In this document: positions 9,476 to 20,021 of the stretch, piece by piece | Position numbering within the stretch: position 1 is the stretch's first letter | Layout: each line of letters opens with the position of its first letter | Source: Euborellia annulipes | Lineage: Eukaryota; Arthropoda; Insecta; Dermaptera; Anisolabididae | Direction: 5' to 3' | Assembly (NCBI GenBank): GCA_023213315.1 | Contig: JAKCPI010005251.1 | Coordinates: forward strand, 1 to 64,000 | Length of the DNA: 64,000 nt | The notes under the pieces: generated by a model | What the model was told of the DNA's origin: nothing | The model's database searches: none | The model's input: only the letters and a program-made list of their open reading frames with translations | Program-made: the position numbers and the translations under genes

Positions 9476-9691
9476 GGAGTTGCTGTGACATCCCGTCCTG
9501 TGGAAGGGACGTAAAGAAGGTTCCCTCTCAGTGAGGCATTCTTCGAAAGGAGTAGGCTACACGCTGGTGCTGAGATAGTCCCTTCTCAAACTAGGACATA
9601 AAAAAGGAACCGGATGGAACCAGAAATAAGGATTAGTTCACGAGCTAGAAACGAAAGCAGGAAGAGGAGTTAGAGATTGGAAATGACTTAA

Positions 9692-10085
9692 GGTGCGCGT
9701 CTCGAAAAGGCATTAGGACACGATTGACTACCGAGTTATTCTAGGCGGCAAGAGATGGCTTTAGTTTTTCCCATAGGAATACAAGGAATTTATTCCATTT
9801 CATTTTAAAGATTCCAGCTAATTAATTAGGGTAAAAAATTAATTATTTTTTAACACAATGATTACTAATTTAATTATCTACAAGATATAGAGCGAATTTT
9901 TTAAAAATATCTTTTATTTAATGCGATTAATCTAAAAAAAAATTTATTTTTTGGAAAATCAAAAAAAGGGCTTCTATAAGTTGTAGATATTTTAAATAGC
10001 TTTGATTTAAAAAAATTTTGAGGTCGATAGCTTCAAAATTGTGGCCGCTGGAAACTCCCAAAATTAGCACCCCGAGTCGGGCACC
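9692..10085. mobile_element. MITE D copy 1 (394 bp, TTAA flanks)
   Basis: TIR GGTGCGCGTCTCG at the left; the right TIR is slightly damaged (CGAGTCGGGCACC). Flanked by TTAA on both sides (9688-9691, 10086-10089). The interior matches 41882-42280 nearly throughout, e.g. gcttctataagttgtagata. It has no open frame. Confidence 0.88.
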
Positions 10086-10289
10086 TTAACCTTACGGGAT
10101 GCCGAAGGCCGGTTGGGTTTGAGGTGTGTTCATGTAAGCGCCTCGGGTTAATAAACGGGGATCCCGATAGGAATTTCAAACGCCCATGGCGGGAGGTATT
10201 TTCATTTCCACTAGATGATTATTTCTCAAACTATTTGTAACATGTGTATCACAGTTCCCACAGGAATGGGGGATTATCGTCTTGGAAAA

Positions 10290-10298
10290 TGTTATAAA
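10290..10298 (+). promoter_or_regulatory. TATA box of the LTR
   Basis: TATAAAAGG, about 40 bases upstream of a CT-rich initiator-like tract and about 85 bases upstream of AATAAA. Confidence 0.5.
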
Positions 10299-10554
10299 AG
10301 GCCACCCCCACTACCTGGGGATCATTCTCTCTCTCGCTCTCAATAGTGCCGGACAAATCGCTCGCAAGCTTTGAAACAATAAATAACTTGAAGAAAAAAA
10401 AAACAATATCTTTTTATTTCTAAACCCAACTCCTGAACGCAGGCAACACCCAACAAATTATAATATTGATGCCATGAATAAAGTCCTGGAAAAGTATTTT
10501 GAACTTATACTCTGTAAATAGAGACAAATATTTTTGCTTTTGTTTTTTCTTTGT

Positions 10555-10566
10555 GGGGGGGGGGGT

Positions 10567-10612
<46 letters not shown>
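10555..10612. repeat. Poly-G tract
   Basis: Eleven G, one T, then 46 uninterrupted G (10567-10612). It could form G-quadruplex structures, or be a sequencing or assembly artefact. The proline-rich frame on the other strand follows from the tract alone. Confidence 0.95.
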
Positions 10613-10613
<1 letters not shown>

Positions 10614-11170
10614 AGGAGGAGAGGGGGCGGAAGGGTGTTGTCCTTGTCTGGTCCGGCGTGGGAGAGAGGGGGTAAATAATATTTTCCCATACTTATAAGT
10701 TTGACATTGGGGGGGGGGAGGGGGAACCAGATATTTTTATAAGTGAAAGAGTTAACATTAAATATTGCTTTATTTCATTTATTACTTTTAAAAGATCTTT
10801 TTTTCAATCGAATTCATTTGCATCTCTGATCCCTTTCTTATTTAATCTTAAACTCCATTCAGACAGACAGACTTACAGATGATGTCTGTTTTGGGCTATG
10901 TGCTACATATTATAAGAGATTTTCACTCCTTCATTTCTGTGCCTCTTTTGAATTTTGTTGATTTCCCAACAAACTTTTTAGAATTTTCACTTCACAGAAT
11001 TGATTTTAATTTCTTCAAAGTTAAATATTCTGTTCAAGCACACCACAATTTGGGAAGAAAATTCCATTTCAATTGCGACTAATTTTTTCATTTTTGTTAA
11101 TTATTTAAGTTTTTGAATTTCTATAATAGTTTTGATCCTTAAACTCTCTGCCTCTTGATTTCTTGTTTTT
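10613..11170. other. AT-rich stretch, nothing recognised
   Basis: The frame at 10879-11082 (67 codons) has no recognisable domain and no splice or promoter context worth calling. Confidence 0.4.
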
Positions 11171-11171
11171 T

Positions 11172-11371
11172 ACTTTCTCTTACCTCTATACCTCTATGTT
11201 AATATATAGAGGGAGAAAGTATTGGATTCATTTCAAAAATTCGAGATTTTGATACATACACGTTTTGGGGTCCCATGAATCCAAAAAAGTGGTTTTCGCA
11301 ACATTGTCTGTTTGTCTGTGAACAAAATATCTCAAAAACGAAAAGAGCTTGAAATTTTATATTTAAGTCTA
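11172..11371 (+). repeat. Repeat A copy 3, 5' third only
   Basis: Hairpin actttctcttacc...gagaaagtattgg, then ccatgaatccaaaaaagtgg and gaaattttatatttaagtc, where similarity ends. The TCTG microsatellite is short. Confidence 0.85.
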
Positions 11372-12360
11372 ACTGAAAATGAACGAAGCTAGCATATAAT
11401 AATAAGAATCCGATTTATTCGAAAAATATTTAAAATTAAACAAAAGCACTCCCTGGATATAACAAATAAAAAAAGTTTTTTCTTTATTGTAAAAACGTAA
11501 AAAAGTTTTTTTTTTTTTAATCAGATGAAAAAAAAAATTAGTAAATCGTTAGCGAATTCCTAGTAGTGGGAGTAAACGTGACGTCACGTCCATAGTTAGA
11601 AGAGATGCTAACTTTTAAAGTTTAACAAAAAATATTCTCCATTTTTTGACGTAATTTCTCGTTAATTCCCTTTTTCATCAATTTTCAAAACATGTTTTCT
11701 GATAATGTACTGTTTATACGTAAAATACTTTTCTTTTTTTTTTTTAAATAAAACTTGTTTATTCACTAAATCGATTCAATTTAAATAGAACTATTTAATT
11801 GAAATCGGTTAGTTAACAATAAAAGAGAAAGTAAATTTCCAAATAAAAAAATCAGAGAAGGGGATGAAATTAAAAAAAAAAAAAACGCTGAATAAAAAAT
11901 AATTTTTTGACTAGTATTATAAATAAGTATATTGATTTAATCAGGCGCTCGACTCCCCACTGGCCCTGTGCGTTCGCTTAACTTGATGATACTATTTATT
12001 ACATTCTATTTTAATCCTTATATAATTTTAATAAACTCAGAGGCAAGAGGGGTTTGCTGGGGCAAACTCTTCGTGCAAAAAAATCAAAACTCCGACCTCA
12101 CTTTGTGCTCTATTGGAAAGGCTTGAGCTTACTCAACTAAACCAATATTTTTCAAATAATCATCTTAATTTGTAATGCAACTATAAGAGAAAGGTAACTC
12201 TTCCGACGGCTATGTATTTCGATTGCCTAATGTAAAGGTACAATGAGGGCAAAAATTAAAGACCGTCCGTGTGATTATTTTATTATTTTCTTTTTGAAAA
12301 ATATGAAAAAAAAGAGACTAGAAAATTTCAAATACAACTCTCCAGATGAATAACAGATTC
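11372..12360. other. AT-rich stretch, nothing recognised
   Basis: No coding or repeat-family match seen. ccccactggccctgtgcg near 11955 is a short GC-richer patch. Confidence 0.4.
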
Positions 12361-12790
12361 CAGGTCAATAAGTCCGTGACTTTTTGAAACACAGGTTTTT
12401 GGATAACAAATTATTTTATTTTTCAACATAGTCATCTTTGAGCTCTATAAATTTTGTTCAACGTTTCTCCAATTTTTTCATCCCTTCCAAAAAATAAGAT
12501 TTGTCGAGGGCATCAAAATCATCGTTGGAGTCAAATCTCTTTCCGCCGAGCCATTTTTTCACGTTTTAAAACAAGAAATAGTCACTCTGGGCTAAATTCG
12601 GAGAATAGGGCGGATGAGGGAGCAATTCGTATCATGGATTTTTGCCATGGAGCATTCACTTTTTTTCATTGTCTTCTTAAATCACGAGGTAGTCTGCTAT
12701 TAATGGATGTCAAACAAAAAGTAAAAGACCCAGCTGATTCAAATTTCGACAGGAGTAAGCTGATAGTTGCCTGCTGACAGGAGCAGTGTT
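12361..12790 (-). pseudogene. Mariner element 3, transposase C-terminal remnant
   Basis: The left end CAGGTCAATAAGTCCGTGAC is like the TIR of mariner element 4 (CAGGTCATTCAATAAGTC). The minus strand decodes in pieces into the mariner third-aspartate region and C-terminal tail, with stops and frameshifts. The right end was not found; similarity ends before 12800. Confidence 0.65.
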
Positions 12791-12935
12791 GCCATTTCGG
12801 TTAAGAGGCGGGAAATTCAAAAAGTAACAGACTTCTTGACCTGCCCTCGTATTATCTTAAAAGGAGCCGGTGGATGTAGGAAGTCAGCAAAGAATAAAAA
12901 ATCTTTATTTACAATGTTTCGGGAACGCATTTCTC

Positions 12936-12968
12936 CTGAAGATGGAAGCGATCCGTGCCCGAAACGTC
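12936..12968 (+). other. Hammerhead-like hairpin motif, weak stem
   Basis: CTGAAGAT, then ggaagcgatccgtgccc, then GAAACGTCGAC. The stem has only two short paired blocks (GG/CC and CG/CG). gttcgcgaatac-like flanks were not recognised. Confidence 0.3.
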
Positions 12969-13023
12969 GACCATATTTAAAGAAAGTTTTTTTATTCGCT
13001 CCTTGTCCAAATACAACTTTTTT

Positions 13024-13735
13024 ACTTTCTCTTACCTCTATATATAGGGCCTATATGTTAATATATAGAGAGAGAAAGTATTGGATTCATGTCAAAAATT
13101 CGATGTCGAGATTTTGATACACGTTTTGAAATCCCCTAAATCCAAAAAAGTCTGGGTTCAATTTAAAGCATGAAAGAATAGAGCTAGGAGCTTGAAATTT
13201 TATATTTAAGTTAGTCACCCACCTAGGGCGTGAAAATAAGCTTTTTATCAAAATCAGCCTAAAGTACAGAAGCACAGGGAGAGATAATATTAAGTCCCAC
13301 CCATCCTCTTTCTACTTGTGATTATTTCATTGTGTTTATAAAAGAAACTTTTATTGGAAATTTTCTAGGTTTGAACCATGAAAGTTTCCATTAAAAAATA
13401 TATAATATTTTTTTAAAATCAATGAAATATAAATCAATTATTTTTTAGATGCTCTTTAAAATATATATTCTCATTTTGCCCTTGAAATCTTCTGAAGTCT
13501 TCTTCTTTACTCTTGTACTTCATAGGGGAGATAGGATAAATGGTTGCCATGGTAACAAAATATAAATATTTTCCCATGTTTATAAACTTAACATCTTGAA
13601 TTATAATATAATCAGCGGACACTAAATATATTTCGACACCAAAAATGTTGTGTTACTAGCACAGAATACAACTTTCGATTACCGAAGGTAAGAGAAAGTT
13701 GTGCGCTGTGCGACCAGTCACACCATATATTTTTT
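13024..13735 (+). repeat. Repeat A copy 4, centre diverged
   Basis: 5' hairpin with an expanded loop (tatatagggcctatatg), no microsatellite, then a non-matching stretch at about 13270-13435, then the 3' half to gtcacaccatatattttt. The terminal palindrome's left arm is worn. Confidence 0.8.
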
Positions 13736-14460
13736 GTTTAAAAATAATAAAATATCAGCTGGACTTGAGTGCTTGATTTTTTTTCTCTTAGCGAATTTAA
13801 GTTAAATAAATTAACATCGCGAAAAATAATTTGTCCCTTAATTTGTACGCTAAAAGGAGCCTCTCAGCCAAATCGAAGACAGAGACTCTAAGTTTTAAGT
13901 GGCCTGTCGTTTCCGAGATGATATCTTAGCAGTTCTTCAACTAATGACTTTAAAATTGAACAGATCAGTGGAGCTAACGATTAGGATGCATTTGATTAAT
14001 AACGAAAGAATCTTTCAAAAAGCCACTTAAAATTTCTGACAAATAAGTGTTTTTATTTTTTGTGTAAAATTCCTTCTTCATCATTGAAAGATAATTGAAA
14101 GACTTTATTTTAGCTTTTTTTTTTCGCTTCACCTCTCCTTCATTTATCAATCCGGGTATCGTGAACAGTGGCTTCATTTGGGGATTTGCCCCCCCCCCCC
14201 AAGGGCTCTGATTTTTTTTAAATTTTATATTATTCTAAATAAAATATTTCCAAATATATCTACGAGAATATAAACTGTACAAAATTAAACAAATGAAGGG
14301 CTTAGTGGAAGATAGTCATAAGCCAAAAAACACGCAAGATAATGACAAATTAAAGTTTGACTCAAATCTGTAAATCAACCACTTCATTTATAATAAATTT
14401 CTTTATAAAAATGAACACGTATGTCTTGATCTGAAAGAATTTTTAACGACCTTTACCATC
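13736..14460. other. AT-rich stretch, nothing recognised
   Basis: No gene or repeat family identified. A poly-C run lies near 14190-14199. Confidence 0.4.
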
Positions 14461-14626
14461 ATGGGCATAACTAGAGGGGTGCCCCCCCCCAGAAGGGTCG
14501 TGGGCCCCCCTGAAAGCCCTCCCCCAAGAAAAATTGAGAAAATATGGAGCTTCCTCCCCCCCCCCCCCAGCGAGGATGGCTAGTCCCATGGTCCCCCCCA
14601 GCCAAATTCTCTAGTTACGCCCATGT
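14461..14626. mobile_element. MITE E copy 1
   Basis: Ends atgGGCATAACTAGAGGGG and ctctagttacgcccat form a TIR of about 15 bp. The interior is C-rich with several C runs and contains aagaaaaattgagaaaatat. Other copies: 26342-26487 and 29178-29309. Confidence 0.7.
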
Positions 14627-14709
14627 TTATCATAAAGGGGGTTGCATCAGAAATAAACAACAGTATTTTATTTTCAATCGACCCTGTTGAAATATATTTT
14701 AACCCATTT

Positions 14710-15170
14710 GAGTTAGGCACCCCCACCTCCCCCCGAGACGTGACACGAAGCTTTTGAACAAAATCGGCTAAAAAGAACTAGTATTTTACTGATGTAGTTT
14801 TTCAGTTTTTTTTTTTTTCGATTTTCTCAAAATTCGCTCCAACGATTTTGATTAAAATTCAAAAATCAATTATTTTTATTTAGATGCTCTTTAAAATGTA
14901 CATTCTCATTTTGTCATTGAAATCTTTTGAAGACTACTTTACTCTTGTCCTTCATAGGAAAGATAGGAGAAATGGTTGCCATGGTAACAAAATATAAATA
15001 TTTTTCCATGTTTGTAAATTTTACATCTTCAATTCAAATGTACCATAACGTGTCGGAAACTAAATATATGTCTACACAAAAAATCTGGTGTGACAAGCAC
15101 AGAACACAACTTTCGATTACCGAAGGTAAGAGAAAGTTGTGTGCTGTCCGACCAGTCACACCAGATTTTT
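14710..15170 (+). repeat. Repeat A copy 5, 5' truncated
   Basis: It starts at gagttaggcacccccacc and runs to the complete terminal palindrome ending cacaccagattttt. The hairpin and microsatellite third is missing. Confidence 0.88.
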
Positions 15171-15539
15171 TATTAAATCCTATATTAATTGTTACGAATT
15201 GTGAATTGAGTTTGGCCCGTGTATTTGATACATAAATAAATAAATATCCCTTCGACTAATCGGCTTATATTAACAATTAATTAAAAAAAAATGATTATGT
15301 CCAAATATCCTCAGGTTTGCAATAGAAAAAAAGACCTTAAAAAGAATTTTTTGTACTGCTCTAACTCTCTAAATTCTATTTTTGAGGGCGTTTGGGGGAT
15401 TTGACCTCGGATAAACTAAACACACGTATTCTGTACTTGTTTCATTGAAATATTAAAATGAACGGGAAATTTTTAAATAACAATTTTTTTTTTTTTTTTT
15501 TGTTCTCTTCAAAATATTCCATTTCACTGTCATGAGGGC

Positions 15540-15790
15540 GTGAAGTTTTTTTTTTTTTTTTTTAATTTTGTTTCGCTCTCAATTTTGCAAGAATGTTCTC
15601 GGGCAAGGCCGGACAGTGATATAATTAGAGCAATGTCCGTGCTAATATCGGGGGACAGACAAGGGCGATGCAATTTACGCTCCGACTCCCTTCCAAATTT
15701 AGAAATTGATCGTCTGCCGCCACCATCGGCAATCAATGCCGAAAACCGAACGAACAACAAAACAACCGAATTGTCCGCCGACACCTTTTA
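15540..15790. other. GC-richer segment, possible exon or UTR
   Basis: Both strands have open frames here, e.g. plus RQGRCNLRSDSLPNLEIDRL and minus MSADNSVVLLFVRFSALIAD. Composition is unlike the neighbouring repeats. No domain is recognised, and the plus frame begins with a poly-F run from poly-T. It may be a fragment of an unrecognised gene or old TE. Confidence 0.2.
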
Positions 15791-15876
15791 TAAAAAAAAT
15801 ATTTATAAAAATATCAATAAAGCTTCAAAAAATAAAAATAAAAAGTTTATAACAAAAAAGTCTTTTTAATTTAAAT

Positions 15877-15910
15877 GGAAAAAATCTGGTGTGACTGGTC
15901 GCACAGCGCC
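15877..15910 (-). repeat. Repeat A fragment, palindrome left arm
   Basis: aaaaaatctggtgtgactgg then tcgcacagcg; the rest is replaced by tRNA-like sequence. Confidence 0.65.
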
Positions 15911-15984
15911 AATTGACAAATTTGTCCGTGCTTCTGTCCTTTTTTCGGCCGTTTGGGTTTGCCGCCCATTTGCCACACCAGTCG

Positions 15985-16050
15985 ACATTAAGCCTCCTGG
16001 ACTCGAACCAGGGCCTCCACGTGCGAGGACGTATATATACGGAATATTGA
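15985..16050 (-). repeat. tRNA-like SINE head fragment
   Basis: cctcctggactcgaaccagg on plus is the reverse complement of a B-box-like segment. A near copy (cccctggagtcgaaccagga) lies at 45800-45819. No full cloverleaf. Confidence 0.4.
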
Positions 16051-16114
16051 CAGGCTAATTCCCAGTTTATTGAAAATATTCCATTTTTTTCAAACAAAGG
16101 AATAATATTTAACC

Positions 16115-16268
16115 TACAGTATATTTTGTTACAATGGCAACGGAACTATTTTTCTGAGTAACAAAAATAAAGGATTTCAGGGGCAAATTTTCATCTTGAA
16201 TACATCATAGGAAACTAAATATATGTCGACACAAAAATCTGGTGTGACATCACACCAGATTTTTCTTT
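16115..16268 (+). repeat. Repeat A copy, rearranged with minimal palindrome
   Basis: ttttgttacaatggcaacgg in one orientation is followed by atgtcgacacaaaaatctgg in the other. The terminal palindrome is reduced to AAAATCTGGTGTGAC and its complement with almost no loop. Confidence 0.7.
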
Positions 16269-16857
16269 TAGGGGTCGTTCTTTTATATTAGTCTCCATAA
16301 TGTCTGTCCTGGCGTTCTCGCACTCTAATCCCTTCTTGATGAGTTCTTTTGGTCTTCCAAATATAAAAATATAATATAATAATATTTATTGAAAGTTCCT
16401 AAGTACATTTGTGGTTGGAGAGAGGTACATTTGAAACTACAAATAATATTACAAAAAATATTGTTAATTATAAAGGATCTTGTTTTCAGTGCACGCCTAC
16501 AAAATTATATATTTTCCTCGCCATAGTAGATATCTATTTCATTGCGCAAGTTTTTTTTTATCCCCGGGATTGTGGTGCTTTCTAAGGGGATGGTATATTG
16601 GACACTCTGTAAAGATATGGAACAGAGTTTCTGGCTAGTTAAGGTTACAAAATAATAGAAATTATTTTATATTTGCTTAAAGAGTTAAATTTCAGTGCAC
16701 GGTCAGTGGCGTATCTAGTAATTTATTTTTTATTTTTGTGTATACCGAGGGGGTTTGATCCACCCAAGGGTCCTCGCCAGGAAATTTTTTTTTAATTTTA
16801 GGTATCTAGAAGCATTTTGAGACCACCCAAACGATTCTGAAATATTTTAGAGCTGGG
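16269..16857. other. No gene seen
   Basis: AT-rich with no open frame of note. tcagtggcgtatctagtaa near 16707 resembles the end of a MITE; its possible partner ttagatacgccactgtc lies at 17302-17318, with a LINE tail between. Confidence 0.35.
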
Positions 16858-17318
16858 CTAAAACACAAGAGAGGCATCGTCCCAGCATCCCTATGCTGTT
16901 CAGATCACGACTAACAGAACTAGTCAATTTCATTCTTCCTTTGTCCCCATGACCTCCCGTGATTGGAACAAGCTCCCTGCGTCTATCTTCCCCAAAACCT
17001 ACAATCTTCAGACTTTCAAGTCTAACCTCAACAGGCATCTTCTCAGTTCCCGCAGTTGAGTTTCCCCTTTATGCTTCTCCTTTTGTTTTTATTTTCTTCC
17101 TGGCTGCATGTGACTATTGGTCATTATAGGTCTTTGGATCTTATGCACCCATTACAAAAAAAAAAAAAAAAAAAAAAACTAATATGTGACATTTATCACC
17201 AAGTTTATGTAGATAGATGGTCTACTACTTGGGCAGTTTCATTTTTATTCTTTTCACTTTCATGATTTCAGGGGGGGGGGGGCTGCCCTTCCCTCTCCCT
17301 CTTAGATACGCCACTGTC
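16707..17318. mobile_element. Possible MITE (cagtggcgtatct ends) hosting a LINE tail
   Basis: CAGTGGCGTATCTAGTAA at the left and, reverse-complemented, CAGTGGCGTATCTAAGAG at the right form a TIR of about 13-15 bp starting CAG, as in hAT elements. The LINE tail at 16858-17180 sits between them. No clear 8-bp duplication was identified. Confidence 0.5.
16858..17180 (+). mobile_element. LINE 1 (Jockey-like) 3' end, copy a
   Basis: Encodes the end of a non-LTR reverse transcriptase polyprotein (SRDWNKLPASIFPKTYNLQT in the best copy), followed by a short 3' UTR and an A run of about 21. 5' truncated, as expected after target-primed reverse transcription. Confidence 0.8.
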
Positions 17319-18255
17319 TACGGTCCTAAGATTTATTCTCATTCACATTTTATTATTATAATTTGTTTCAAAGCATCTTTTGTATTTGGTGATCACCCAT
17401 CCAAGATCGGCCTCTTTAACAGGCTCTGCTTCTGCTTGATTCATCTTCCCCGGGCTGTAAGGTCAAACTACATTCAATATTTCGCTCTCTCTCTATAAAT
17501 ACCTTTATATCGCCATTATTGATTTGTGTTTAGAATATTATTCTAATTATACCATTTAGAGTTGTTCTGAGCTTAAAGGAGGACTTTCGTCCTGACAGGA
17601 TAATCATTTATATCTATCTATCTCTCTATTTATCTAAGATGATTTGTTTGGCAAAGTGGACTTATGTGAATTAACCAATATTAGACAAAATATATTTAGA
17701 TTGAAAATTGGTTTTATGTTAACATAAAAGACAACGAATTCTTGTTGTTGATGACAATGAAGACCTTGCTTTCTGCTTAAGAGATCCTTGAGAGCGAACG
17801 ATTTCTCTCAAATATTCTATTTTCTCAAATGGAATTTTTCCTTTGCTGAAAATAAGAAAGGAGACAAATAATCGGAGTAGGCTCTCTCCCTTTCCTTTGC
17901 CGGCTTACAACTCTCATTAAATTTTTCTTAAAAAGAAAAAAAAAAAACTCTAGCCGCTTTTAGTTCTCTTGGATGCCACGAGATGGAGCGAGCTCTTCTA
18001 TATCCTCCCATTTAGAGGACATTTTAATATTTTTTTTTGTCTTTTTATTCGAATCCTTTGGAAAGTGATATAGGTGCTCTATTATCAATAAGAATGTTAT
18101 TTATTTATTTATTTTCACGTTTCAACTAAACAACGATGACATATTGTAGCATTTTCAACAAAAATGACATCCGCAAGAAGTTATTACTAACTATGAATTA
18201 GAGGTTTGCTCTAAAAGTTTTGCAGTTGGAGGTGCATAATATTAATAAAATAAAG
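17181..18255. other. No gene seen; simple repeats
   Basis: A G run at 17271-17282, short CT tracts and AT-rich DNA. No domain was recognised in the short open frames. Confidence 0.4.
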
Positions 18256-18261
18256 TAGAAT

Positions 18262-18530
18262 CGGATTTAGTGAGATTCAAGACTGCGGTTGGTTTCGGTT
18301 TTTATTCTGAACCATCATCAATTCTGATAATTTGAGTAAGAACTCAATAAACTCGATAATTTTTAAAGGAAATATTAATAATAATAGATTGTTAGAAATA
18401 TTTCCTTTAAAAATTATCGAGTTTATAGAGCTCTTATTCAAATTATCCAAATGTATATTTTTAGACCTGATGATGGTTCAGAATAAGAAGCGAAACCAAC
18501 TGCAGTCTTGATTCACAATAAATCCTGACA
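18262..18530. mobile_element. Foldback FB5 with worn hairpin motif
   Basis: Left arm gattcaagactgcggttgg and right arm ccaactgcagtcttgattc are reverse complements; so are ataatttttaaaggaaata and its partner near the loop. Both arms carry CTGATGATGGTTC... ending CGAAACC, or its complement. The motif here ends in GAAACC rather than GAAACGTC. Confidence 0.6.
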
Positions 18531-18544
18531 ATAAAATACAACTT

Positions 18545-18835
18545 TTGACTTTATTTGATTAACAAATGGCAAAGCCCGTCGAAGGGCGCGCCCCCTGGAC
18601 CTCCTTGCTTGCCTTCGGCGAGCAATTGCAAAATTTTAAAGTTTTAAATTCCGCTTTCTGACTTAAAGTTTTAAATTTCCCTCTCTGGCTTAAAGTTTTA
18701 AATTTCCCTCTCTGGCTTAAAGTTTTAAATTTCCCTCTCTGACTCAGCTCCCTCTCACTCTGACCAATCATCGAGAAAGAGTGGTAAACAGGAACATAAA
18801 ACGGAACTCAGTGCCTAACGTTTTATATTATAGTA
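18545..18835. repeat. Element C copy 1
   Basis: Shares gccttcggcgagcaa, tgcaaaattttaaagttt and a gaccaatcat block with 40180-40420. Opens with aaagcccgtcgaagggcgcg. Class unknown. Contains the 27-bp tandem array. Confidence 0.55.
18634..18742. repeat. 27-bp tandem repeat, 4 units
   Basis: Four units of cttaaagttttaaatttccc followed by ctctctg. The first differs at several bases, the last three are nearly identical. The unit length is a multiple of three, so one minus frame reads as repeated QRGKFKTLS; this is incidental. Element C copy 2 has a single unit. Confidence 0.85.
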
Positions 18836-18964
18836 ATGATATGCGCCTCCATCTGCTACATTTTTTGACCATTCTTATTTTGCCCTTTTGGATACTGAAG
18901 TGAGACCATTTAGGGGTTTCAATTAGTAGTTAGTAAAATATTTTTCTTTTCAATGCCAGAGAAT

Positions 18965-19092
18965 CATGTAACTTAAATATTCAATTTCAACTTCGTAGCT
19001 CTTTTCCTTCTTGTTTATTCGTATTTGTTTCCACACACAACATTTTTCGCGTGACACTTTTTTAAAATCAACGTTTAGAAAGTAAAAACCCC
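18965..19092 (-). repeat. Repeat A, worn fragment
   Basis: aacttaaatattcaatttca, gtagctcttttccttctt and the ending gaaagtaaaa are recognisable; the middle is heavily changed. Confidence 0.5.
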
Positions 19093-19504
19093 AAAACAAC
19101 TACTAAGTAGTATAATTCCTAAGATAAATTTATAAATTAGGTTTCTCTGATTCACAATAATTTAAATGGCCAACTCGATGAGCTCTGAACCCCCCCCCCC
19201 CCCCAAACTTCATCCCTGTACAGACGCTATTATATTCTAGTTGTTTAATTAATCTAGGACACAACAGTATTTATACAATACTAACGAAAACAAATTTTAA
19301 TTAACATCTTATTTTATTTGCAACTAAAATTACAACTTTCGTTAACTAACTTAGTTTTGATTTTTAGAATTATATTTTTAGGGAAAATAAATTTTTTAGG
19401 ATACAGGAAAAGTGTAAGGTATTTATTGTAAAGCTAAAAAGAAAGGAATAGAAAATATTTTTCTATTTACAAAGTGTTTTTGGTTGGCTGTATACAAAGT
19501 TGAT

Positions 19505-19632
19505 TCGCAGAGCTGTCCCTAGGCCCGGGCCCCGCGATATTTTGTTGAAAAGTTAACGTTAATTATTTTATTTATTTTAGAAAGGGCTCCGCAATTTCAG
19601 ATTTGCCTCGGGCCCTGCAGCAGCTAGGGACT
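19505..19632. mobile_element. Small palindromic MITE (ctagggac ends)
   Basis: CAGAGCTGTCCCTAGGCCC at the left; CAGGGCAGTCCCTAGCTGC on reverse-complementing the right end. About 125 bp. The CAG start is hAT-like, but no 8-bp duplication was found. Confidence 0.5.
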
Positions 19633-19910
19633 GCCCTGTCAATATGTATTTTAATATTCCTAAAATTTGAATAATTTTTCAAAAAAAAAAAAAAAAAAAA
19701 TTAAATTATTTTAACATAAAAACAAATAAATAGACAAAAATTAACATCGATAAATATGAACATATTTACAATTAAAAAAAAAAGAGACCGACGACGATGA
19801 CTGTCTTGATTGAGATGTCATCAATGAATAAACGGGGGTCGGTAATTAGAGTATATTACAAAAGCAACAAAAGATGATTCGGCGGCGTTGCATCGCCGCC
19901 TTATTTACAA
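19633..19910 (-). other. Probable 3' UTR of the Osiris-like gene
   Basis: Downstream of the stop at 19911. Contains a 7-bp GC hairpin (19881-19900), and is otherwise AT-rich. AATAAA on the minus strand was only seen further on, near 19570, so the UTR end is uncertain. Confidence 0.3.
19881..19900 (-). other. GC-rich hairpin just after the stop codon
   Basis: On the minus strand GGCGGCG-atgcaa-CGCCGCC, a perfect 7-bp stem beginning 10 bases after the stop. It stands out in AT-rich sequence; a role in 3' UTR control is only a guess. Confidence 0.6.
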
Positions 19911-20021
19911 TCACCGACGCCGCCGGCGTTTCTTGCCACCGCCGGAACTGTTGATGTAGCTGCCATATTCGGGACCGCCGTCGTAACCGTAGTGATGATA
20001 GGCCATGTTTTGGTGAAACAC
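19911..20021 (-). CDS. Osiris-like gene, last coding exon
   Basis: Acceptor atttttttgcccag|GTGTTT; stop TGA at 19913-19911. It encodes VFHQNMAYHHYGYDGGPEYG followed by a Ser/Gly stretch and KKRRRRR. Its GC content is well above the surrounding introns. Confidence 0.75.
   Translation of the reverse strand: MFHQNMAYHHYGYDGGPEYGSYINSSGGGKKRRRRR

Larger units (their letters stand above)
9484..10448 (+). mobile_element. LTR-retrotransposon LTR, interrupted by MITE D
   Basis: It begins TGTGACATCCCG just after a purine-rich aggaggag, the usual polypurine tract/LTR junction, and ends near GCAGGCAACA (TG...CA). A TATAAAAGG box at 10290-10298, the start-site-like CTCTCTCTCGCTCTC and AATAAA at 10379 give the U3-R-U5 order. 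MITE D copy 1 (9688-10089) splits it, leaving about 563 bp of LTR. No gag or pol was found beside it, so it is a solo or 3' LTR; the superfamily is not certain. Confidence 0.6.

Noticed and set aside
10505..10690. Proline-rich open frame
   Set aside because: Created by the poly-G tract on the opposite strand.
15825..16097. Minus-strand frame over the tRNA-like fragment
   Set aside because: Spans repeat A and SINE pieces; no domain.
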